The notes below the pieces were generated by a model. That model was not told the origin of the DNA. It saw nothing but the letters and a program-made list of their open reading frames with translations, and searched no databases. Position numbers and translations under genes: made by a program. This document shows, piece after piece, positions 33,115 to 52,300 of a stretch of DNA of 64,000 bases (position 1 is the stretch's first letter; the number at the start of each line of letters is the position of its first letter). This DNA is from Carya illinoinensis (Eukaryota; Streptophyta; Magnoliopsida; Fagales; Juglandaceae), in the NCBI RefSeq assembly GCF_018687715.1, contig NC_056755.1:23157501-23221500 (forward strand). Reading direction: 5' to 3'.

Positions 33115-33782
33115 TTAGAGTATTAGTAGTGAACTCAACAAAGTTAAAATTTGGCCAAAGTTTAGCTAAGGTACACAATAAATCACTGTAATGGACTCAA
33201 CAAATGAACAGTAATTATAGCCTAAGGTTATTTGGACAACCCCTTGAGCTGGTTAAATATTATTTTCAAACTAAAATAATTCATCTCTCACTACCTATGC
33301 TCTCCCACGCAAGAAAAAAAAACGAAAGAAATTTCTAGGTTTGGGTTTCTGGATGTGCTTAAAGATTGCAAAAGAAAGAAATGTTGCATTGAGGCTACTG
33401 GGACCAATGTAGAGCCAACTTGTTTCATTTCACTACTTTTATTTCAATTCTTATATACATTATAAAGAAAATCTAACAATTGAAAAATCAACCCAATCCA
33501 CCTGCCCAAACATAAATGATGTGCAACTCTACCTTCTATTAAATTAATTTCTTAGCAGTGCTTAAGAAACTAAACAAAAAATAATAAATAATTTTAGTTG
33601 ATAATGTTCAATAGAATTAAAATAATGAAAAGTTCAAAATTAATACTTTAATAGAATAGTGATAGATTTGTTTAGTTTATTATTTGGTGTTGTGAAAAGT
33701 AACTAATTAAAATTTGTAAAAGTTAATTTTTTAGTCAAATTTTGATCAAAGTTTGTTGAGGCCACTATTAGTATTCTTAGTT
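33115..33782. mobile_element. MITE-like element with imperfect terminal inverted repeats
   Basis: The left end reads AGAGTATTAGTAGTGAACTC then AACAAAG, and the right end in reverse complement reads AGAATACTAATAGTGGCCTC then AACAAAC. The body of about 660 bp is AT-rich and non-coding. Exact ends and target duplication are unclear. Confidence 0.6.
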
Positions 33783-35022
33783 TAGGTTTCGGCTATAGAA
33801 AGGCTATCAAAGAAATGGAGCAGAAAATAAAAAAGAAGAACAAGAAGAAGAAGAAGAAGAAGAATGGGCTACGCATTAAAAGAAAGGAAATGTAAATGGA
33901 AGAACATTTGACTATAGAACTTGGACATGCGTCCATGTGAGAGAGTGGGCTAGCTTGAGTCACAAACAATGCTTTAAATTTCATTCCCATGATCATTACG
34001 GTTTAAATACTGAATATTTCGACATCCATACATTTTAATGTACTATTTTGGGATTAGCATTTAGCTATACATATATATATATATATATAGTAGAATTGAA
34101 TATTTAGAAAATTAATTGAAAACATAAGAAAAAGGAGAGATATTGGTCTTAAAAGATATTTTTTTAAAATTCACAAATTATATGTGCAGTCATTTTTGCA
34201 GATTTTTTTGTGTACTCCAGTGATATGATTGATTATGTATTAAAAATTCACAAATTTGAATTGAGACATTCAAAATAAACGAAGAAAAAAATTAAAAGAA
34301 CTAAAAAGTTCATTAAAAAAAAAAAAAGGAGAATGAGGAAACATTTAAGGTTGCAAAAAAATTAAATTTATATAATGACTTTCATAGTGGATCGGAATTA
34401 ACCAATCAGAATTCGAAACTATGATTAGAAACCATATGTAACCCATGATTTCTGCTGCTTAAAACAAAGTCCATGAGCTGCCATGTGGCATGTACAAGAG
34501 CTTTCACGTGCCTTCCCTTTCTTATCAGGCTTTTTTGTTTTTTGTAAATTCTAAATATTCAAATTAAGACTAATTCACTGTTCTTTTTTATTAATTTAAT
34601 TTCTAGGTACCTTTATGAATTTTTCAAAAGATTCTGTTTTGTTTTGTTTTTTTGTTTTATATTTATTTGTTCATTTATTTTCAACTATTTATTTTTATTA
34701 ATTTTTATTTTTATTTTTTATATTTATTATCTTTTCACAATTTCAATCATCACGTGTATTTGTGTGGGTATTACGTTATTCCTAGGTTTACTTCCGACCG
34801 ATGGTGTAGATCCCACTCAAAAAATGTTCTAGAGGTGTTTTGCCACTGCCAAGTGGTATTCTCGAAGGTGCTACGTGAGTGACACGTGGCTGCCATATGA
34901 CACCATTTTTTTAAAACTAGAGATTGTAAATATGACTAATCCATATTTATTTTCATCTAATAAGATTTCAAAATACTTTTTCACGAAATAATATTTAATT
35001 TCTCCAGATGACAATTCCAACA
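33783..35022. other. AT-rich intergenic DNA
   Basis: This contains GAA/AAG repeats at 33830-33865, an AT run at 34072-34089 and an A run near 34315-34327. The small frames at 34644-34882 are T-rich and unconvincing. No gene is supported. Confidence 0.4.
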
Positions 35023-35162
35023 CTTAAATAGTCTGTGTAGTCCAATTTTCCAATCCAGGACACAGGCTTATTAAAGAAGCATGACATAGTTTCTTAAATA
35101 GTCTGTGTAGTCCAATTTTCCAATCCAGGACACAGGCTTATTAAAGAAGCATGACATAGTTT
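35023..35162. repeat. Perfect 70-bp tandem duplication
   Basis: Positions 35023-35092 and 35093-35162 are identical, starting CTTAAATAGTCTGTGTAGTC and ending ATGACATAGTTT. Confidence 0.95.
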
Positions 35163-35518
35163 TTGAGCAGAGCATGGCACGGCAGCATGCATGTTGAAAA
35201 GGATGAATTGAAGCCATGGGGTTATTATTATTATTTTTTTTATTGGCACAGGATGTCTGAGAATAATGTCTCAACTAATCCCTAATGTGCATAGATCATC
35301 GGCAGAAAATTTCCCGCAAGTGTACCTTAAATAATTCAAGAAGAAAATCTTTCAATTCGATAACTCTTAGAGATTGTTTACACCCGGTTTTTAGACCTAG
35401 GGAGACCATACCCACAAGTCCAAGGCTTTTCTCGTTAAGACTGCTGATGGGTATTAAAATTCCTCTTATGAGTACATACACCCAAGCAGTATATATATAT
35501 ATAATATGAGTTTTGTTA

Positions 35519-35663
35519 CTATTCATCCTCACACACCACACCATACTTTTTTTTTTTTCTCTTACCAAATATGTGGTATATGAATGATAAATAGAAGAAT
35601 TCAATTAGTTTAAAAAGAATAAAATAAAAAAAAAAAAGTTGGGTGTTGTGTGGGAATGAATAG
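35519..35663. mobile_element. Small MITE, ~145 bp
   Basis: The left end CTATTCATCCTCACACACCA with a T run pairs with the right end, whose reverse complement begins CTATTCATTCCCACACAACA followed by T-rich sequence. It has no coding capacity and lies just downstream of the FTSH gene 3' end. Confidence 0.72.
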
Positions 35664-35869
35664 AATTTTTTATATAATATATGCGTGCGTGCGTGAGAAG
35701 ATATGTATATTGTAACCGTGAATTCAGGTTAGAGTGCATTTCCTCTGATCTAAAAGCAAAGATTACAAATAATTTGAGCTATTCTTTCGACTTCGATTAT
35801 AATATAATACATGTAACCACTACAAAGGCGTATGATTAAGAGTCATTGACAATTGGATGATCATGCAAT

Positions 35870-42290
<6,421 letters not shown>

Positions 42291-42367
42291 ATAATAAGTT
42301 AAGCTCTGGGCTATTTGGACACACAGCAACCTGGACTAGGAAGAGTGGATGTGGCTAGCGAGAGTTA

Positions 42368-42373
42368 CACGTG
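42368..42373. promoter_or_regulatory. G-box (CACGTG) upstream of FTSH
   Basis: CACGTGGC lies roughly 80-150 bases upstream of the proposed FTSH leader. G-boxes bind bZIP and bHLH factors and are common in light-regulated promoters. The functional link here is inference. Confidence 0.45.
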
Positions 42374-42584
42374 GCGCATTTATGATGGCTGCCTAGCCTT
42401 GGTGAGAATTGTCTTTTTTTTGTTTTCCTCGTTTTCTCGAGCACTAAAATTGTAGGATTTTTCTTCGGGAACAAGCCTTGGCCTAGCATTTGCAAGGAAA
42501 TGCTTCATCCACGTTATTCTTGTGTAGACATCAAAAGTGGTTTCATACCATGTAGGACAAATAAATACAAAAATATTCCTAAAG

Positions 42585-42790
42585 TTTGATGAATTAGATA
42601 AAAATTAAAAATTAAATAAAATATTATTAGAATATATTTTTTAATATTATTTTTATTTTAATATTTAAAAAATTATATTATTTATTTTATTTTGTATAAA
42701 TATTTTAAAAAATTTTAATAATCAGATGAGTTAAAAAATATTATAAAATAAAATGAGATGAGATGATATAAATTAAATGATTTTTTCTAT
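42585..42790. repeat. AT-rich MITE-like element
   Basis: A stretch of A/T words such as AAATATTATTAGAATATATT ends with AAAATGAGATGAGATGA. Such GAGATGAGATGA-ended AT-rich units recur in the genomes of related trees as far as I know. Ends are not defined. Confidence 0.4.
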
Positions 42791-43570
42791 AATTATGTTA
42801 CTCCCCATGATTTTTAATTATATTTTTAATCTTTTGAGAAAGATTCATTCGTCTTTTAAAAAAAAGATTTTATTGATAAATAAATAATTGTATTTAAATT
42901 TTTTTATACCATAAGTAATTTAGGTAATATAATTTAATTTTAAAATATAAATTTACAAATTTAAATGTTATTAATCAAATTATACATATATTACCTGAAA
43001 ACTATTAAAATGCACTACATGTGACACCACATCAATTCTACGACAAAAACAAAACAAAAGAAAAGTTTGAAAAAAATAGTTTTGTGGCTATGCAGTCATC
43101 TCGTGGTTCTATTAGGGGCGTACCTATATCAGCCAATCATTTACCTGCCAACCATGGTTTATTTTTTCTATTTTTAAGTTTCTTTTTCTTTTTATAAACT
43201 TCTTATTCTTTACGCTCTCTCTTATTTTTTTTATATTAAATCTAGTTTTAAAAAACTTGTAATGTTTTATATACGTGGCACAAATGTGGTCTGGCAAATG
43301 ACGTGGCAAACTGTCAGTGCTGCCAATGTTGCATTAACAACGTTTTGCTAGATTTTCTAAAGGATGGACTAACTTGATATTTTTTAAAATTAAGGAATGA
43401 AAAGCCCACTTAAAAGCGCTGCTAGTAATTGAATAATTTTTTAAAAAACTAAAAAGTTTATTATTGATAGTTAAAAGACTTGCATCATCTCACTTATATG
43501 AGTGGACAGAATATAATTAGGAATTTCTTCTAAATTATATAAGTATGCACCAATAGTGAATTCAGAGCTA
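42791..43570. other. AT-rich intergenic DNA
   Basis: No gene is visible. Paired ACGTGGCA and TGACGTGGCAA words around 43270-43310 could be MITE remnants. Confidence 0.35.
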
Positions 43571-43574
43571 ACTA

Positions 43575-44700
43575 ATGGTTAGCTTAATTACCCTCACTTT
43601 TGATATGGTTGGCTGACAAAATAGCAACAGAGTTGAGAATATTTCTACCATCATTAATAAGCATTCATCCTTGACTTCAGTCTTATGAAACCTTTTTAAG
43701 TCTGTTAACCACTTGAAGAGTATCACCTTCCATAATAATAATTGAGATTCTCATTTTTGACTGAAAAAATAAATAAATAAATAAATAAATTGCAGCTAGC
43801 ATCAAGGCATAGGATGCTACAGTGAAATGATCGGTAAGTAATGATCATGGGGCTCTAAGTGTGCCAATCACATTACCATTAGAGTCCCTAGTTATAGTAC
43901 CTATTCTAATTCTACATGTTGTACTATCAATAGTAGCATCCCAATTCAGTTTGTAGATACTCTCAGGTGATTTTTGCCAAGAACGAACAGATTGTTCCAC
44001 TACCATAGTGCTCATCTAATGCTTCTCGTTACTTTGTTTGAAATATTGGACTTCCTCTTTAGCAGTTTGGATGAGAGAGCCTAGAGGGGAGAAGCCTTTA
44101 CCATGAATCGGGTTGTTCCTCCTAAACCAAATCAATCGAGCAGTAACAGTAGCTTCATCTAATTTCTTAGTCTATAGAATCTTGATCATATGGCTCCAAA
44201 CCTCTACAAAAGAACTTATGTGACCAAACATCTTTTGAATCTTCATACAGCCCTAGCTCCACACATCCTTAGCAGTTTCACAATTCCATAGAACATGTAC
44301 AAAAGTTTTAGGACTTTGTTTGCATTTAGGGCATTCCATCTCTTTTATTACTTTCCTTTTCCATAGATTTGAGAGGGTTGGTAAGGCATCTTGACAGGCT
44401 TTCCACATAAACATCCATATAACATTTGGCACTTTCAGATTCCAAATTGACTTCCATATGTCACTCTGCATTCTTCCTTGGGATGATTCCCCATTCTTAT
44501 GAGTAAGCAGTTCTTGTTGTAGATGATATGCACTCTTGACTAAAAAAACTTCATTCTATGTGCATGACCAAACTGACTGATCTTCTCTACCACCAATATT
44601 GATTGGAATGACCCTTATGAGTTCAATATCAAAATGGCAAAAAATGGTGGGGAGAATATTGTCTTGCCATTGCTTCATATCAGAGTCACTTATATAAAAA
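43575..44700 (-). pseudogene. L1 LINE fragment: zf-RVT and RNase H regions
   Basis: On the minus strand 44471-44253 encodes a zf-RVT-like segment (NLKVPNVIWMFMWKACQDAL, CPKCKQSPKTFVHVLWNC). Further down, 43965-43800 reads as RNase H (YKLNWDATID, TRDSNGNVIGT). Stops interrupt both. It is a more diverged L1 than the other two. An AAAT microsatellite at about 43765-43790 lies inside it. No tail or target duplication was found. Confidence 0.78.
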
Positions 44701-44844
44701 AAACCCACTCATAATTACAAGCATCTTGGCCCCTGTATTGAACTTTAGAGCAAAACAAAAAAAAAAAAAATTATTTACGTATTCCCTTTACATTAAAGGA
44801 GTTTATACACTAGATTTCAATAATAAAAATTAAAGGAAAATGAT

Positions 44845-45000
44845 AGTATGACTCTCAAATATGCGTAGTCGTGTATTTTATTTTTTTTAATTTTTTTAAT
44901 AGTTAAGAAAATGACTATTAGTGATTTTGTATTTTTTTTTTCTTAATGGCTAAGGATGTTTAAAAATATTTAAGTAAAAAAAACAAAAATAAAAATAAAA
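44845..45000 (+). repeat. MITE-like repeat, copy 2
   Basis: AGTATGACTCTCAAATATG, a T-rich stretch, AATAGTTAAGAAAATGACT and GTTTAAAAATATTTAAG correspond to 17571-17735 in the same order. Confidence 0.55.
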
Positions 45001-45340
45001 AACTCATTTGCACTGGTTTGCATATTTGGAGTACACATTTAGTGTGCACCTTAACGTTGTCCAAAATTAAAATATTGCATCTTCAAAATACTAAAAAGGG
45101 GCAATTTGCAGCTTCACTAATAGTTTACAATAACAATTGTATCATATCGCATATTTTTGTAATACCTAAAATGGTAAATACCTATTTTGTAGTTTAAGTA
45201 GTATTCCCATAGTTAGAATGTATGAAATAGAATAGAAAAATGAAGATAGGATAGACAAATGTAATAGAAGGAAAAATTAAAGATAGGGCAGAAAAATGAC
45301 AAATGAGTATAGAATGTAAAAATACAATAGGATGGGGTGC

Positions 45341-45535
45341 GAGCACTTTGATTCCATAGGATCCAAGCACTCTTCCTCCATAGGTGCTCACCATGGTACG
45401 AGCACTTTACCTCTGAAGGTGCTCCCATAGGTCAAGAGCACTTTGTCTCCCAATATGCTCACATTGGTCGCAAGCACTTTGTTTTTCGCGGTACTCATGC
45501 TGGTAGGAACACTTTTTCTTCCATTGTTGCTTGTT
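45341..45535. repeat. Degenerate 36-bp minisatellite
   Basis: GAGCACTTTG or a close variant recurs at 45341, 45365, 45400, 45436, 45472 and 45507. After the first interval (24) the spacing is 35, 36, 36 and 35 bases. The rest of the unit resembles CTCCATAGGTGCTCACATGGT. It spans no gene. Confidence 0.85.
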
Positions 45536-46178
45536 GAGATGGCGAATTTTCCTAGATGGTGCTTGTAATATCCAGATGGTTAATCACTCTTTTTTTTTTA
45601 AGTAGTACTCCCGAAATTAGAATTTATAATAGACCAATATTTGATTAATTATCCTCTATTAATGGTTAAAGTAGTCTTTGTTATATTTTATTACAGGTGG
45701 TTCAAATTAGTAATGGGCGATGCATGTTCTTTTATCAAAATGAAATAGAGCTCATTTTTATTTATTAGTTTTATATTTATACACAAATATTTTTATTTTT
45801 GAAGATTTTATTACGTGGGTGGCCAAAATGTTGTAAGAGTGCCAGGGATAAGGTTCCTGACACAACCGATTTGAGAAAAAGAAAAAGAAATTGGGCAACC
45901 AAAATAACCGTCCATCCTATCCAGTAGAATGTGTTGTACTTGCTAGATGATAATATTTCCTTGACGCAACAAACTTAAGCACTAAGAAAACAAATATAAA
46001 TAAATATATAATAGAAAATATTTGAGAAATCTAAGAGTTTAGGCGGTTAAGTCGTCTTCTATAAATTGAAGCAGAGTGATGTTATTTAGAAACGGGGAGC
46101 ATTCGTAAAGTGTGAAGAGAAAATGAGAGAATGTGAAGATGTGGCGCCTTCGACTTCCACCTATTAAACGGCGGGAAT
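45536..46178. other. Intergenic DNA
   Basis: No gene or identifiable element is visible. Confidence 0.35.
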
Positions 46179-47423
46179 TGTGATATTGAGATGATAACAA
46201 CACGGGTCACACATCCCAAACAACAAGTGCTAAGTGTGTGTATATGCAAAAAGTGTACAGTAAATATCGTGGCAGATAAATAAAAGATAGTAAATTAAGT
46301 ATCAAAATTTTAAATACAGATTCACTAAAATAAAAGCCTTTCAAAAATGTTATACAATTATCCAAAAAATAAAATAAAAGCCGAAATTGCATGACCAAAA
46401 AGGAAAACAAATCCTATGATCCAAAAGTGACCACGAGTCACTCCTTCGATGGAGCTGAAGTCTTAGGCTCAACGTCCTCCTATGCATCAAAATTTATGAT
46501 TCCATAAAACGGAACCATAGGGTAAGATTACCACAATGAGATTATGAATCTTAGTAAATAACCAACCAAACAACCCAAGAAATAAAAACACATCAATACA
46601 ACTAACAAGTATGTGTGCACATGATAAAATATGCATGAGACCAAAACTATCATTTTTCCCAACAATGACCTTTTTTCCAACGCACGCCAAAAATCCAATT
46701 TGGCCCAAAACATGTCTATTTATTTTCATTTGTCATTTTTTCATAAAATAGCCCAATCATAAATCCACCATTTTTACAGAAAATAGTCCATATATATATA
46801 TATATATCCATTTATTGCGCATGCACCATTGTTTCACCTAGCGATCATCCACATGCTCTCTTCATCACACCACGGGTAATGACTGTACATGTGACTTCGT
46901 ATCGAGCGATACCCAGTTTTACCCCCAGTGCGTTTGTGACCAAGTATCCTCTAACCTCCGCCCAGTGCGTTAATGTAAAAATATATTTAAATCTCAATAA
47001 ATTCTTTAAAAAATTACTTACAATAACAGAATGAAAATTTGGAAGATCAAGGATGATGCCAAAAGTGGCAAAGCGGTGAAAAAACAGTATTTTTACAAAG
47101 ACTGGCCATGGGTCACTAAGCTAGAAAATTGAAGAATGAGCTAAGAGAGGCTTGAACTAGGCATGGAGGAGCTTATGGTGGTCTATGGAGTGGATGGTGG
47201 TGGTTGTGGGTGGCTGTGCATGGTGGAGATCTAGCTGTGAGAAGAAGGGAAACTCATTTCGGGTTGGGTGCTCGATGGAGGAGAAGGAGCTGCATTGAGG
47301 GGCTGGAATTGGTTGAGAGTGTTGGTCTGCGTGAGGGGAAACTACCGTGGAGGATAGTGACACCACAAAGTGGCGCACAGTGGTGCAAGGGGGAAGAACC
47401 CGAATGGGTTACAAAGCTGTGGG

Positions 47424-47466
<43 letters not shown>

Positions 47467-48235
47467 TCGTGAGGGTGGTGGCTGGTGAGGGTGAGGTTGC
47501 CAATGTGAGGGGAAGTCGGTGGTCGTGGTCGATGTGGATGGGTGGATGCACGACGGCATTGCTGGGTTTAGGGAAGCACACAAGTTGGGAGGGGAAGCGG
47601 GCTCTCACACAAGCTGGGGGGGGGGGGGGGAAGAGGAGAGAGGGAAAAAGGAAGAAAGGAAAAAGAAAAATGAAGAAAAGGAAAAAGAGAATAAGAAAAA
47701 TGAAAGGAAATTAGATCTAAGCCCTTCGTCTTGGGGTCTTAAAACTAATTCAACGAAAAGAATTCAAACAAATATTTAATGTAAAAACACAGTAGCTAAG
47801 TAAAAATAAAATAGTAAAACCATACAATAAAAATTATTTGAAATTAAGAGCCACTAAATAATAGACAATAATTAATAACAAGAAAAGTACAATAAAATAA
47901 ATTATACAACTTAAGCAGTAATAACGATAAATTACTATAATAATAAGAATACTATAATAATAATAGTAAAAATAAATGAAACAATAAAATAATTAGTAAA
48001 ATAACTAATTAAAAATATAAGGAAATGAGGGATTTCACTGAGAATTTGGGTAAGAGAAAGAAAGGAAGAAGAAGAAAGAGAAGAAAATAAAAGAAATGAG
48101 AGAAAGAAAGAAAGAGGGAAGGAATATACATAGGGTAAATAAATGGAGAAAAGGAAAGAAAAATGAAGAAGAAAAAGAATACATGAAAAATACAGTTATC
48201 AGTGTAAGTGGAAACTCTGCCAATCCTTTGACCAA
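46179..48235. repeat. Unclassified low-complexity, LTR-like region
   Basis: A possible LTR start, TGTGATATTGAGATG, lies at 46179, and a pair of CCCAGTGCGTT words lies at 46925 and 46965. From 47160 to 47720 the plus strand is purine-rich, with a GA run (47424-47466), a 15-base G run (47616-47630) and GAAAAAG repeats to 47715. Open frames here in several overlapping frames are by-products of this composition. I cannot name an element. Confidence 0.4.
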
Positions 48236-48753
48236 TTTGTGGATTATTTATTAATTATTGTTTCATAACTATTATTTAGTTTATTTTACTAATATTGGCT
48301 AATCAAAATGTTATTCCATTTTGTCTTACTCCTAGCCTTATTTTTATGATCTAATTAGCCTGACCATGGGTTATCATTTTGTTTTATTTTGATATGGTCT
48401 CATGTTCGGTTCTTATTGATATTTAATGCAAGTTATCATACTTGTATTTATATGCTTTTATTCAATTATTTGAAGATAAGTGAAATGATATAACTTGTGT
48501 TCTTTTCCCATCACTCATCAAAAGTTGAGCATATTAACATAGATAACATTATTTTTTAGTACGTCCTTATAATAGACAGACGGAATTATGAACACAATTG
48601 GTCATCCTGTAATAAAATACTCAACAAAAGATGTTTCGATTATGAGATTGGTATCAAATCTGATTATGGAGCATTCCACTGCATTTAATGGAAGATGTAG
48701 TCCTTAATTGGGGGATGCATTCCCAATGGCAAAAGACCATTAAGTCCTATGAG
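48236..48753. other. AT-rich intergenic DNA
   Basis: No gene or identifiable element is visible. Confidence 0.35.
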
Positions 48754-48761
48754 AGGACAAT

Positions 48762-49274
48762 TAGGGCTGTAAATGAATTAGTCTGTTCAAAAGACCACCC
48801 GATATTCGTTAAGTTAAACTCGAATCGAACTCAACTTGTGAAAAAAAAAATGTTTGATCGTGAAAGCAAATGCTTGCTCGATTTTTAAATGAAACATATT
48901 TGATTAAATTCAACTCGACTCGGTTAAAGTTTGTTAAGGCTCGCTCGTTTATACCTGACTTGACTCGTTTGCTTAACTCGATTAAAGCTCGTTCATACAT
49001 ATGTTTGTGTGTGTGTGTATATATATCAACTATTATACTTAAATATATAATATGTAACCTAATTACTTATACCTATTCACCTATGCATATACATTGAACA
49101 TACTATATATATATATATATATTATTTATTTTAGCACACTTAAGACTTCTTAAGTCATTAAATTATAATTTGTACAGTAATTAATCGGTATGACTTAATA
49201 ATTTCATATAGGATATGTTACTATATATTATTATGTAACATATGTTATATGAAACACATGATACCATAATGCTA

Positions 49275-49326
<52 letters not shown>

Positions 49327-52300
49327 ATATGTAACTAGTTAACATTTATTCATAATAACTATAAATTATATGTTTACAGACATTAAAAATTAGTTATGTT
49401 ATAATTGTATCTTGTATAAAATGTTTATGACATAGTCTATAGCCCATAGTTAAATATTATTAATTCTATTTGGGATGTATTTAATAAGTTTAGTTATATA
49501 ACTATTTTTTTAAAATTATTAACTCATAATATATTAAAAAAATTATATTACTTATTATACTTTTATAATGTACTTTCGTTTATGCTTAATTGTTAGAAAA
49601 GGCAACATTTTGGAAGTTTTGTTTTTTTGACATTGTTTAATGTTTTGTCTTTTATGAATATGATTTCTTTTAGTGCTTTTTGGTATATGCAGTTTTGAAG
49701 CCATGTGGGTAAAGAGCTAAATTCAATTTCTTTTATATATGTTAAGATTACATACACTGATTGCTTTAGCTATCATCGAGTATAACTTTTAAATTCTCTT
49801 CTAAACTTCTTAACTCTCTTTTAATCTTTATTTTATTGAATTTATTTTAACAAGTTAGACCCAAAGACCCTTCAAATGACAGTAAAGTTTTCTCTTTCCC
49901 ATCTTTCCTCTACGCACTACTCACAACCACTAACAATTCAGTGCAATTTCTCCATTTTAGAGTGTCAAAGACTCAGATCTTCTTGCTTTCGATAAAAGTA
50001 ATATTTTTCCTTATTCTACATATAAATGAATAAAAAATTAACTTTTTCAATTTGTAATTTATCTCTTGGGTTCTATTTCAGCCTTTGAGTTTCATTCTCT
50101 TGGCTCCATAGAATCTGGACCACAAGACAAAGATTCCCTTTTATCTCACCACTATAAGTATGTATTTATATATTTTATGAATTTGTGTTATTGTTTGTAA
50201 TTTTATGAATTTTCAAAGCAACTTTAATATATATATTTGTTGAGGAATTGGTTTGATGATTGGTTTGCATTTTGCAATGCTAATATAATTCATGACACAC
50301 GTATATAATTAGTTCTACTATTGTTATGTTTACTTTTTTTTTTTAGTTTGTATAAATCATTTTGTATACAATTTTATTTTTTATTTTTAGTAAAACTTAT
50401 TATGAAATCTGGATCTCTCATTAGATCCAATAAAATATTTATTTAGGTTTTGTAAATTGTATGAAAGATAATAACTTTAAGAGTACTTTACACATACATG
50501 CGGGTAGCATATAAACAACCAAGCACTTAATTCTTTTGAAGGAAATAAAATAAAATAAAAATAGATTAAATGTTATACAATATTTGTTATTATTTTTATA
50601 ATGTGTGCATTTTCGAGAGTTTTATGCATTCTTAATTAACAACAAATGAGTTTTTATACTTATAAATATTTTGTTTTCAATGTTATGTTTTAGAACAAAT
50701 TATATTGCTATGGAGAATCCAAGTCAATATATAGAAAATGAAAATGAGTTAGTAGATATTAATTTGCTTGAAAACCCTACACTCTCTACCTATAGCAGGT
50801 GCAACTAGTATGACTTCTAAGGATCCCCTTGACTATGCATATGAAAAGAAGACAAGGAAAAAGACTTCAGTTGTTTGGAAAGACTTCTCAATAATAGAGT
50901 TACCTAATAGTGAGAAGAAGTTACAGTGCAAGTGATGTAAGACGTTACTCATCATGTCGAGGTCAAGTTCTACTAGTACTATGCATAGGCATAGAAATAC
51001 ATGTCTTGCACGTGTTGTATCTAATAAGAAGCAAAAGATTTTGAGTATTGAATCTAAGGAGAATGTAGATGTCATCACTATTGGAAACTTGACGTACAAT
51101 CATAAGAAGGTACGTGAACTTCTTTCTCATATCATTCTTTACCATGAGTACCCTTTTAATATAGTGGAGCATGTACTATTCAACAAAGTTTATGAAGGCA
51201 AATACACCTCATTGGCAAAAAATAACTCATGCAACTACTAAAAGGGATTGTATAGACACATATCATAATGATTAGAGAAAGTTGAAAAAATGATTAAGTG
51301 GTGTTAATAAAGTTAACATCACTATTGATATGAGGACTTCTGGCCAAAAGGTTTCATATATAGTGGTGATTTGTCACTTTGTGGATCCAGATTGGCTTCT
51401 TCAAAAATGAGTCTCGAACTTTTGTAATGTGCCACCTCCACATAGTGATTTTATTATTACTGATACTTTGCAAAAGTATTTTGTTGATTGGGGTATTGAA
51501 AAAAATATATTTACAGTGATAGTCGATAATGCCAAAGCTAATGATGTTGTTGTTAGAATTCTCAAAGATGATTTTTGATCGAGAAAACTCTTAACTATTA
51601 GGGGTAAATTATTTCATGTACGATGTTGTCCCCCATGTAACAAATTTGTTGGAGTAGGATGGGCTTGACCAAATTGAAAATATAATTGATTGTGTTAGAG
51701 AATGAATCGAGTATTTGATAGAATCCGATAGGAGATTGAGACAATTCAGTGAAATTAGAAAACAATTACAATTACCTTCTAAAAAATTGATATTGGGTGT
51801 TCCCACTTGATAGCATAGTACTTGATTGATGTTGGTGGCTGTTATGGAATTCAAAAAAGTGTTCCCTAGATCTCAAAATAGGAATCAAAATTTTCAGCTG
51901 GTGCTTACTATTGAAGATTTGGATGAAAGTTTAAAATATTTGTGATATTATAAAAGTTTTCAATGAAGTGGCCAACATTGTATCTGGAAGCGTCTATCCA
52001 ACTTCTAATTTGTTTTTTCTTGAGGTATGGAGGATAAAAGAAGTATTGTCTGCGAATAGTGTTGATAGAAATGAATATATTCATGCAATGGCAAAAGAGA
52101 TGAATAAAAAATTTGAGAAATATTAGAGTGAATGTAATTTATTAATGGCAACAGCTGCGGTATTGGATCCAAGATACGAAATGGTGTTGATAAAGTTCTA
52201 TTTTCCTTTAATTTATCCTGAGGTTGAAGCCTCTTAGAATATTGATCTTGTTTTTAAAGTTTTGCATGAGTTATATGATAAGTATATCCAAGTTCACAAT

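Noticed and set aside
45341..45535. Regular 35-36-bp spacing reminiscent of a CRISPR array
   Set aside because: The units are contiguous and degenerate with no unique spacers, and the host is a plant. It is a minisatellite. The same holds for 57951-58190.
47204..47779. Several overlapping open frames rich in RERERE or SLSLSL
   Set aside because: They come from GA repeats and purine-rich DNA, exist in several frames on both strands and contain no domain.
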